This document shows positions 55,749 to 64,000 of a stretch of 64,000 bases of DNA, one piece after another. The translations under genes were made by a program, and so were the position numbers. Source of the stretch: Desmodus rotundus (lineage: Eukaryota > Chordata > Mammalia > Chiroptera > Phyllostomidae); assembly GCF_022682495.2 (NCBI RefSeq), contig NC_071392.1:60337189-60401188 (forward strand), written 5' to 3'. Position 1 is the first letter of the stretch. Each line of letters starts with the position of its first letter. The notes below the pieces were generated by a model. That model saw only the letters and a program-made list of their open reading frames with translations, was not told where the DNA came from and did no database searches.

Positions 55749-57854
55749 GATAATTCAGTGGCATTATATATTAACATAGCTTAAAGTTTATATACTTTAA
55801 TTAATAGATTTATACATTTGTGACATTCTTGTTGGAGATTTGATCCTAAGCAAAATGGAAATGTCACCAAGATTTGCTTTATTGTTCTCATTGTGTATTA
55901 CAGAAAGATTATGTGCTTTTATTTCATAATTTTTAGTAGATGATACCAAGGTATTTGTTTTTTTCTATTAGACTCAAGGACAGAATCACCATTGGAAGAA
56001 TGACTGAAGCAAAATATTTAATCTGTATTATGAAATTTTACACTATTAGTGAGACAGGTCAGCATTTGTCTCACAGAAAGATGTCTAATTAGTTTATTTA
56101 TTGTCGTTGCTATTTTTGTAATTGCCACTTCTCTCATTGCCATTTTTCTCAAGATCCTAAATTAGTCTTGATCTAGTGAGCCTCCAGTCTCTCTGTTCAG
56201 ATGAGAAATGCATATTGCTACACAGAATTTCTTTCAGTCACTATCTCTTTCTCTTCTCTTCACCAGCAAATATGTTTGAATTAGTAAACAAAAATGTTAC
56301 TCAAAATTCCATGTAGATTTTTCAGTGCAAAATTCTACACATAAATTTTAACTGAGTACTCAATTATTACCAGCTTCTTAATTTTCCATAATCCTGTATA
56401 CCTAACTGGTTATTAGCAGACTTGTGAAAAAATGTAGTTTTGGTTTTGTTGTGTAGTTTTAAAATAATTCTAGAGAATTGCTGGGTTTTTTTTTTTTTGT
56501 CTTTTCATGGTTAAGGTGATCTCAGATTGAATTTTTCAGTTTTTATTATTTTAAATCTTGTTATATTTGAATTTAAATCTATATAGATTATGAGTTGAGG
56601 TGGTTTAAGAAATAAAAATTTCTCAGTAGTTTCATTATAAAGATGAATGCTAATGTATATAATATTTATGTGCCAACACCTGAAAACAATATTTTTTGTT
56701 TTCCCCCTGATTTTAAGAATCATTGTCATAAAGCACCATTTTATTTCCCACTGCCATAATTTTAATGCAGAATTATATAAACTTCTATATGTCGTATTCA
56801 ACTCTGTATTTCCAGTGCCTAGAATGGTGCTGGTACACAGTCCACATTTATTAAGTACTTGGTGAATGAATTGATTTTGAATTTCTCAGAAAAGGACATT
56901 GGCTATTTATACTTTACTACAAGGAGAATGTTAGTCTCTTGCCTTCAGGTGCAGTCCTCTGGAAGACTATGTTGAAGTGAGTATTAAGACTTACAATTGT
57001 TGAGCAGTTAACATCTTTTAAGGCTGTGCTTAAAGAAATACTATCTTTGTTAATTAAGCCAAAAATAGTTTAGTTGAGTTAAAAAAAGGTAAACAAAAAA
57101 AAAACAGTGGCTTAATTAGAGTTCTTAGAGTTCTCATCTTCTTTTAAAAAATGTAAAATATAAGTATTGCCAGTTTAAGTCCACTTTGGGGGAGACAGGG
57201 AAGTTGTTATTGGTTTTTGAATATTTTTTCTGGAGTGTAACTCCTGTTTAATTTCTCACCTGCACTTTTTTTGATTGTGCAGGTTGATTTGTGGCTTCTT
57301 TTGAATAAAAACAAAAAGTCTTATATTTTCTTAGCATCTCCTATAATGTCTAAGTCTAATGAATAATTTATCTTTTGCATGTAGAATAATTATGGTATAT
57401 ACTCTCTTCATAACTTAATTTTATGGACAGAACTTCAAGTACTTTCAAATAGAGTAAAGCAATTGATAATTAGTTTATACATACCAACAATTGGAATCAT
57501 TAATGCATGTGAATAATAAAAATAACTCTTTAGTACTGTATTTAATATCTTTTAAAGGAAGAAAATACTCAAGTATGCATAATGAAAAGGACATACTCAG
57601 TGAAGAAAAGCAGTTTTCATTGGATCTAGGATAGAAGTTAGGTTAAACATTTAACTAGTAGGTGATTTTATATATCCATGCAACTCCATCTTAGAACTTA
57701 TTTTACCTTTAACTTTTCATTTTCTTTTGAATATGAAGAGATAGTCACACTTGAAAGGACATGCTCTTATTAACTCTAAAGAGTTTTTTTGGTCAATGAC
57801 TTGAATATAAACACTTATTGTGTTTGTCTTGTTTTCTGTAAGGAGGATTTCAAC
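55749..57854. other. Unrecognised sequence with a small L2 fragment
   Basis: No gene was recognised. An L2 tail is listed at 56790-56876. Confidence 0.55.
56790..56876 (+). mobile_element. L2 LINE 3' end fragment
   Basis: CCAGTGCCTAGAATGGTGCT, GGTACACAGTCCACATTTAT and TTGGTGAATGAATTGATT follow the sense 3' tail of mammalian L2 ('cagtgcctggcacatagtag...ttgttgaatgaatga'). Ancient. Confidence 0.75.
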
Positions 57855-57865
57855 CTGAACATCTT

Positions 57866-58123
57866 TTTTTTTTTTTTTTTTTTTGGCATAGTTGAATGAT
57901 GTTTATTAGCTTATGAAATTCCAATATTTTACCCTCATATTAATTTTCCTTTTTTAATTATTATTCAACTACAGTTGTTTTCATTTTCTCCCCATCCCTC
58001 CACCCCACCCCAGCCAAACCTACCTCCCTCCCCCACGTCCACCCTCCCCCTTGATTTTATCCATGTGTCCTTTATAGTAGTTCCTGTAATCCCCTCTCTC
58101 CACTATCCCCTCCCCACTCCCCT
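57866..58123 (-). mobile_element. L1 3' end insertion with 3'-transduced sequence
   Basis: Antisense L1 3'UTR (57957-58123) is followed on its downstream side by about 65 bases of non-L1 sequence (57885-57949), and then a tail of 21 T (57864-57884). The non-L1 part contains TTTATT at 57902-57907, i.e. AATAAA 17 bases before the tail. The perfect repeat CTGAACATCTT at 57855-57865 and 58124-58134 encloses all of it. This fits read-through of a source L1 into its flank before retrotransposition. The long pure tail suggests a young event. Confidence 0.92.
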
Positions 58124-58134
58124 CTGAACATCTT

Positions 58135-58986
58135 AGTCATATAATTAAAAGGACTAATCCCTTTCAACCCTTGAATCTGTCTATAGAAATAGAATTCTAA
58201 AACCTATACAGAAAAGTGAATATGGTGCCTGTTGAATTTAATATTATGTTCAGTTGAACTATTGTATTTTTAAAACAAATTTAATTTTAATTATGATGAA
58301 AGACTCTTTTTTTTTCTTTTTGGAGTAATTATAAGTGTAAACATAGGCCACCTCTGGCACTAGAAAAGTTAAGGAGGGGGGAGAAGTAACACTTGTGTTA
58401 TGCTAAATCAGAGAAATAATTGCACTTGTCAGTTTTTGTTTGCAAAATGCAACAAAGACTGAAGGGTTTTGTACAGTTCAAAGAGTACATTCCACAGATA
58501 CAGCAGATTGTTACCTGCAGGGATTTTCAGAATTAGGGGTGGTATTGGAGGTCTGTATCACAAAAGTCCAGGCATATTGGGCTATGTGTTTGTTGAAAAA
58601 AATACTGGCACCCTTTTGAAAAGTTATTTAGAATTAGCCTTATAATGATTAAGTATATTTTACATATAGCATTGTTGCATGATTTTTAAAAATCTTTACA
58701 ATAATCAGATGGCATTCTTGTTTAGACTTTGTTGTCTCATATTCTTTAATAATTTGTTTTCAGATTAAGGTTGCTAAACAACTTAAATAGGTTAACTTAA
58801 GTTCCTTAAGAGAGCCTTCTTTACCTGAAAATATGCCAAAGGCTTTTCTTCTGGCCTGTCATACTTGTGCTGAATTAACACTTGTATCAGTTCCCTACAG
58901 AATATGCAAGTTACAGTCTCTACTGTTATAACTGAAATGATATAGCTGAGAGTTCTCTGAAAACTGTATATTGTAGGTAGGATAAA
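58135..58986. other. Unrecognised sequence
   Basis: No gene or repeat recognised. Confidence 0.6.
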
Positions 58987-58988
58987 TA

Positions 58989-59533
58989 TTGGGTTGGCCA
59001 AAAAGTTTGTTTAGTTTTTTCCCATGAAGTAAAAGACATATTTTTAATTTTCATCAATAACTTTATTGATTTGGATATTTTGAGTATGTCAGCTATTTCC
59101 TACATGCTGTAACTTTGATTGTTCTCAATTAATGTCTTAATTTGATCACTATCAACTTCAACTGGCCTATTCAGCCATGGAGCATTGTCCAGTGAAAAAT
59201 CTCCAGCATGAAACTTCACAAACTACTTTTGACAAGTTTGATCAGTCACAGAACTTCTCCATACACTGCACATTTTTTTTTTTTTGCATTTTTACCTTTC
59301 TTGAAATGTAAAGCATAATATGCTGCAAATGTTGTGTATTTTCTTCAATCTTCATTATTAAAATGACTACATAGAATTTCACTGATTTTGATTAGGTGTT
59401 TTTAATGCATGCTGATATAATAGCTGTCACAATACAAACTAACAAAATTGTTTCAAATGAAGTTAAAGACAACTACACACTACTAGAGCCATCTCATGGA
59501 AAAAAACGAAAATAACTTTTTTGACCAACCCAA
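58989..59533 (-). mobile_element. Mariner deletion derivative with intact terminal repeats
   Basis: The ends TTGGGTTGGCCAAAAAGTTT and, on the other strand, TTGGGTTGGTCAAAAAAGTT form the inverted repeats of a second, different mariner family, each flanked by TA (58987-58988 and 59534-59535). At 545 bases it keeps only the N-terminal part of the transposase in antisense (about 59060-59350): LKLIVIKLRH-like text following a GRP-like linker, with stops and a shift. The catalytic domain is gone. It would have needed a helper transposase. Confidence 0.92.
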
Positions 59534-59535
59534 TA

Positions 59536-59898
59536 TAAATTAGCATTATTGAGTTTCTTGAAATGCCTAGTTTACATATTTATGTATGTGCTTTATATTA
59601 TTCATATTAAGTTCTGACAAAACATGTCAACATAGTTTTGGCAGATATATTCTTTGATTTAAAAAAATTGCTAATTAGTGATGTTCTGTTATAATTTTGG
59701 TTATAGGGATTGTCCCCAAAGCCTTATTTTGACTCAATCCTAAATTCACAAGAAGGTGGGATAAAGTGTTATGTTGCATCTGGGTGTGTTTTATCCAGCC
59801 TGTCATACTTAATTGCCAGAAGATTAGTTAGTGTGTACAAAACAAGAGAAACATTTAAATTGGAATTAGCTGTTGAACATACTTCTGTGTCCATTGTT
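59536..59898. other. Unrecognised sequence
   Basis: No gene or repeat recognised. Confidence 0.6.
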
Positions 59899-59910
59899 AA
59901 GAACTTTTAA

Positions 59911-60141
59911 AAAATATTGTATTTATTTTTAGAGAGAGGAGAAGGGAGGAAGAAAAAGAGGGTGGCAAACAGTGATGTCAGAAAGAAATCAGTCTTTCTG
60001 ACAGTGATATCAGTCTACTGCCTCTTGCATGCTCCCAACTGGGGGCTTGCAACCCAGGCACATGCCCTGACTAGGAATCAATTGGCGACCTTTCCATTCA
60101 CAGGCCAGCACTCAAACTATTGAGTCACACCAGCCTGGGCT
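59911..60141 (-). mobile_element. VES-type bat SINE with a small internal hairpin
   Basis: Minus-strand copy: TATTTATTTTTAGAGAGAGG, CTACTGCCTCTTGCATGCTC, GGGCTTGCAACCCAGGCACA and the end box GAGTCACACCAGCCTGGGC. The repeat AGAACTTTTAA / AGAACCTTTTAA flanks it (59900-59910 and 60142-60153). A perfect 9-base inverted pair GTCAGAAAG/CTTTCTGAC (59977-59985, 59994-60002) lies in the variable middle. Confidence 0.92.
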
Positions 60142-60153
60142 AGAACCTTTTAA

Positions 60154-60374
60154 GTTTTACTTTTTAAGATTTATTTTTTTACAAGATAAGAGTTGCTCAA
60201 AACATACAAAAAAAAAGAGAAACTAAGTTTGCAGAATCCATGTATCCACCATTCAAATTTAATAGATATTGCTATTTTGCCATTTTATTTTGCCTTTTTA
60301 TTAAGAAATATTAAAAGATAGAAATCTTCATTTTTAGTCTTGAAATGCCCATTTCATTCTTTATTTTTTCATGC
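60154..60374. other. Unrecognised sequence, possibly an old L1-type tail
   Basis: TTTGCAGAATCCATGTATCC and TTTAATAGATATTGCTATTT resemble old LINE tail text, but no firm call is possible. Confidence 0.4.
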
Positions 60375-60735
60375 ATATATTTCTTTTATTATTGTTGTTG
60401 AAGTATAGTTGTCCCCATTTTTACCCCACCACAGCCTTCACCCCACCCATCCGTGCCTCCCACCTTCAAACCTGCCCTCTTTGGCTTTGTCCATGTGTCC
60501 TGTATATGTGTTCCTTGATGGCCCTTCCCCTATTTTCCCCCATTTTCTCTCTCCACCCTTCTCTCTGGTTACTGTTGGTTTGTTCTTTATTTCAGTGTCT
60601 CTGGTTGTATTTTACTTGCTTGTTTGTTTTGTTGATTAGGTTCTAATTATAGATGAGATCATATGGTATTTGTCTTTCACTGCCTGGCTTATTTCATTTA
60701 GCATAATGCTCTCTAGTTCCATCCATGCTGTCACT
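60375..60735 (-). mobile_element. L1 3' end fragment, antisense
   Basis: 3'UTR (TTGTTGAAGTATAGTTGTCC, then C-rich text) and the last codons of ORF2 (GCCTGGCTTATTTCATTTAG). It ends at CCATCCATGCTGTCAC. Target duplication not found. Confidence 0.88.
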
Positions 60736-61830
60736 TGACAGCAACAGCTTAAGGTTGTCAAATGATATTTCTTTCCAATTTTAATATTCTATTGGTTATT
60801 ATAGTATCCTCAAAATGGCTACAGCTCCTCGGTGATGAAGCTTAAAGAAGACCAAGGGACATTCTGTCACAGAATTTCAATTTTCCTACTCATTATTTCC
60901 ATAACACCTGAAATTATTTTATTTTCCAATTTTTAGCAAAAGGACATTGGGGGTTATTATTAAGCTTGAATGCTTTATGAATGGAATAACACATTAAGAT
61001 GTTATAAGCTGTTATCATCATCACTCAGAAGCTAATATGATAGAATTGGAACCCAAGAAGATAGGGTGACTGGAAGAACAAGAAGGCATAAGGTTAGGTT
61101 CACCTTTGCATTTCATAGATGTGTAGAAATGAGAGAAGCCATATGACACATATAAAAAAGAATAATATACTATATCATAAAATTCTTCAGTGGGACTGTA
61201 TGTGGCAAGAGAAACAAACAAAAGCAACATCATATTTAGGCAGATTTGTCTTTTGGCAAAGTAAAACTCAGCTGTTACTATGCTGTTTAATATGTATGTA
61301 AAACTACTAAGTAAGCTCCTTTTTGGTTTCAACATACATTCAGATAATTTCATAAGTAGCTGTTTTAAAACACATTTACTAATGAGAATATTGTCTAAAA
61401 AAGGGAGTTAATTAACTTTGTAAGATCTCACAGCTAAGAGGTTGAGATTCTAGAATTCCTACTTTTAAGTCTATCTGTTGACTATACTTTAATACTTCAT
61501 GTAATTGATTGTGTTCATTACCAAAAGTTACTTCCTCCACCTTTTATCTTACCTAAAGTTTACCTAGCTTTAAAGAAACAGTGCAAGTCCTATACTTTCC
61601 ATAAAATGTTGCCCACAAAATTCAGTGCTCTCCTTTCTCTGAATACTTAGTGCTTTCAATACATAAGTAAGTGCAGATTTTTATGGTTTCCCATATTCCA
61701 CTAATGTTGTACCTGTGTTCATTATCCTTTTAAACTGTTTTATTGGCTCCTTTTCACATGGGCCCCTTTATACTATTTGGTTGCAATTATTACTAATCTA
61801 GTGCTAAACACTTGGTGGATCTCAGTGGCA
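60736..61830. other. Unrecognised sequence
   Basis: No gene or repeat recognised; a 110-codon minus frame at 61021-61353 has no recognisable domain and sits in A/T-rich sequence. Confidence 0.55.
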
Positions 61831-61834
61831 CATG

Positions 61835-62075
61835 TTTCTGAATTTAATCCAGGGCTCCATTCCCAGTGCTGACAATTACCAGCTCTATGACATCAGGCAA
61901 ATTAAGATCTCTGAGCTTTAATTTCCTCATTTGTAAAAAAGGTAACAAAATAAACCTATCTCAAAGGGTTGCTATGGAAATTAAATAAGACATTATAATG
62001 TAAAGAAGTTAGCTTAGTGTGTGGAACATAGAAAGTGTTCAATAAATGTTAGCTGTAGTTATCATTTTTTATCGT
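61835..62075 (+). mobile_element. MIR SINE
   Basis: A long sense copy: ATTACCAGCTCTATGACATC, CTCTGAGCTTTAATTTCCTC, CAAAGGGTTGCTATGGAAAT and GTTCAATAAATGTTAGCTGT are in the MIR order, including the conserved core. Ancient tRNA-derived repeat of mammals. Confidence 0.92.
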
Positions 62076-62251
62076 TATAATCAATTAATGTTCACAGAGT
62101 GAGGGACTACCCATAGAATAACCTTTATTAGAGAAATTCTCTAATTTAAATTTTTGTGTACTATATAACAAAATATCTTTTTAAAGTAAACATTTAATTC
62201 AGAAGAGTGTGATCAAATAGAAAACACATATGCACACAGACGTACACACAA
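62076..62251. other. Unrecognised sequence
   Basis: Short spacer between MIR and L1; nothing recognised. Confidence 0.6.
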
Positions 62252-63160
62252 TTTTTCTTTTTGTTCTTTTTTTATTGTTCAAGTACAGTTGTCTCCATTT
62301 TCACCTCACCACACCCCGCTGCCCTACCCAACCCCACCTCCCACCCTCAAACCTACCCCCTTTGACTTTGTCCATGCGTCCTTTATATATGTTCCTTGAT
62401 GGCCTTTCCTGTATTATCCCTCTGCCCCTTCCTCTCTGGTAACTCTCAGTTTGTTCTTTATTTCAATGTGTCTGATTGTATTTTGCCTGCTTGTTTGTTT
62501 TGTTGATTAGGCTCCACTTATAGTTGACCTCATATGGTACTTGTCTTTCCCTGCCTGTCTTATTTCACTTAACATAATGCTTTCCAGTTCCATCTATGTT
62601 GTGGCAAATGGTAGGAACTCCTTCTTTCTTTCTGCTGCATAGTATTCCATTGTGTAAATATACTACAGTTTTTTGATCCACCCATTTACTGATGGACACT
62701 TAGGTTGCTTCCAGCACTTGGCTATTGTAAATTGTGCTGCTCTGAACACTGCAATGTGTAGGCTCTTTTGAATTGGTGTTTCAGGATCCTTAGGGTATAA
62801 TCCCAACAGTGATATTGCTGGGTCAAAAGGCAGTTCCATTTTTAGCTTTCTGAGGAAGTTTCATACTGTTTTCCACAGTGACTGCACCAATCTACATTCC
62901 CACCAACAGTGCACTAGGATTCTCTGTTCTCCACATCCTCTTCCACACTTGTTTGTTGATTTGGTTATGATGGCCATTCTGACCAGTGTGAAGTAGTATC
63001 TCATTGTGGTTTTAATTTTCATCTCTCTGATGGCTAGTGATGCTGAACATCTTTTCATATGTCTCTGGGCCCTTTGTCTGTCCTCCTGGAGAAGTGTCTG
63101 TTCTGGTCCTTTGCCCATTTTTTAATTGAGTTGTCTTCCTGGAGTGGAATGATGTGAGTT
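62252..63160 (-). mobile_element. L1 insertion, 5' truncated, antisense
   Basis: T-rich tail, 3'UTR (TATTGTTCAAGTACAGTTGT), then the end of ORF2. The minus-strand frame 62861-63118 keeps [20 protein letters not shown], an intact C-x3-C-x7-H-x4-C motif. TACACA-type repeats border it (about 62241 and 63161), but the duplication is imperfect. Confidence 0.9.
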
Positions 63161-63559
63161 TACACATTTTATCCATGATCAGAAATTTGAATCTATCTAG
63201 TAAGCAAAGAACCCAGAAACCCCAAGTTTTTCTTAAAGTCATTCACTCCTCTTCATATACATTGCAATAACCTTTTAAATTCTATGTTCACTAATGTTCA
63301 CTAGCAGGCATTCTTAACCCTGGAACTTTTGCCTCCACAGGTTCCCCATAGAAATGACTTTCAGCATAATTAGTTCTTTTTGTAATCTTATACATTTTGT
63401 ATATTTTAAATTATTATTCTGAGAAGGGATTCATCAGCTTCACTGAACTGACTGACAGAAGGGCCCAAGGAACCCAAAATATCTAAGAATCCACATCAGA
63501 AATCTATTTTTTACAGAGCACCATCATGGTGCTGTGTTAATAATGTTAATTGGATCACC
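63161..63559. other. Unrecognised sequence
   Basis: No gene or repeat recognised. Confidence 0.6.
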
Positions 63560-63870
63560 TCACTCTTCAGTTTTAAAGCCTGAACTGTACTTGGAATAAA
63601 ATATGAACTTCTTACTCTCTGTACTGGCTTTTGCCTAACTTTTTTGCCTCATCTATTGCCACCTTCTCCCTTGCTTACTTGGCTTGGCATAGCTGGTTTT
63701 CTGTTAGTTCTTGAAAGCCTCTCTGACTCAGGGCATTTGCACTTGGTGTTTCCATGATTTGGAATGCTCCTCTTCCACTGGGTCTGTGCCTTCTTATCCT
63801 TTAGATCTCAGTCTAAGTGAAACCTTCTCTGGGAGCTTTTGCTCTTCACTCCTCTTTATTCTCTTGTTCT
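63560..63870 (-). mobile_element. L2 LINE fragment, antisense
   Basis: The order ACTGTACTTGGAATAAAATA, GGGCATTTGCACTTGGTGTT, TTTGGAATGCTCCTCTTCCA and GAAACCTTCTCTGGGAGCTT is that of the antisense 3' half of L2 ('tttgcacttgctgttccctctgcctggaatgc...'). Ancient and frame-free. Confidence 0.82.
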
Positions 63871-63885
63871 CATATCATCTACTTA

Positions 63886-64000
63886 CCTTATTTTTCAGAC
63901 TATAAGATGCACGTTCTGCCCCCCCCCCCCCAGATTTGGGAGGAAAATGGGGGTGTGTCTTATAGTCCAAATGTAGCTTACCTGGCTTGCTGGGGGTGGG
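63886..64000. mobile_element. Second copy of the short inverted-repeat transposon, cut by window end
   Basis: After a TA (63884-63885) the element begins CCTTATTTTTCAGACTATAA and follows the copy at 13837 through a C-run (63920-63933), GATTTGGGAGGAAAATGGGG, CTTATAGTCC and TTACCTGGCTTGCTGGGG. The right half lies beyond the window. Its first bases (CCTTATTTTTC) agree with the right end of the other copy (CCGTATTTTTC), which fixes the element boundary and the TA target. Confidence 0.9.

Noticed and set aside
1..64000. CRISPR array, tRNA/rRNA genes, operon-like gene clusters
   Set aside because: No regularly spaced repeats and no RNA gene folds were seen; the window is mammalian and transposon-derived. 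The only tRNA-like segments are in SINEs.

Overview
This is a gene-poor stretch of placental mammal nuclear DNA, most likely from a bat. The best lineage marker is a tRNA-derived SINE present in six copies, whose 5' half ends in a GCCAGGGC-type box and whose 3' half is a C/T-rich stretch running into a short A-rich tail. This matches the VES family known from bats. MIR and L2 fossils confirm a mammalian genome. I found no intact protein-coding gene, no tRNA or rRNA gene, no CpG island and no CRISPR array. All the longer open frames are LINE-1 (L1) remnants, antisense shadows of them, or other decayed copies.

Layout. 1-8330: an old antisense L1 cut by the window edge, carrying two VES copies and a younger nested L1. 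8331-17845: mostly unrecognised single-copy sequence with a few L1 ends, a short inverted-repeat DNA transposon (13837-14065) and a VES. 17846-26550: a nest in which an old antisense L1 was split by a 3 kb L1 and by an ORF1-only element of half-L1 (HAL1) design; a hAT fossil lies at 26168-26389. 26867-27754: an L1 with an inverted 5' part. 28205-31869: a sense L1 lacking its reverse transcriptase, split by an antisense L1. 32462-34237: a second HAL1-type element. 34251-36970: unrecognised. 36983-38268: another inverted L1 with a doubled 3' end. 40420-45890: an old sense L1 split by a ferritin light chain processed pseudogene and by a younger L1 with an unusual foldback 5' junction. 46613-51530: an L1 piece, a VES, microsatellites and an ancient L1 end. 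51530-55512: an L1 with most of ORF2 missing and a mariner inside it. 55513-64000: VES copies, short L1 ends (one with downstream sequence carried along), a second mariner, MIR and L2 pieces, and the start of a second copy of the short inverted-repeat transposon.

Because there are no working genes, the biology here is retrotransposition. L1 enzymes plausibly made the L1 copies, the HAL1-type copies, the VES copies and the ferritin pseudogene, since many of these keep target-site duplications next to A-rich tails. I report as most interesting the two independent HAL1-type insertions with the same ORF1-to-3'UTR design, the L1 junction that copied its own target flank in reverse, the fossil iron-responsive element in the ferritin copy, and L1 insertions with apparent 3' transductions. 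Family names are given from memory of their sequence hallmarks; no database search was possible.
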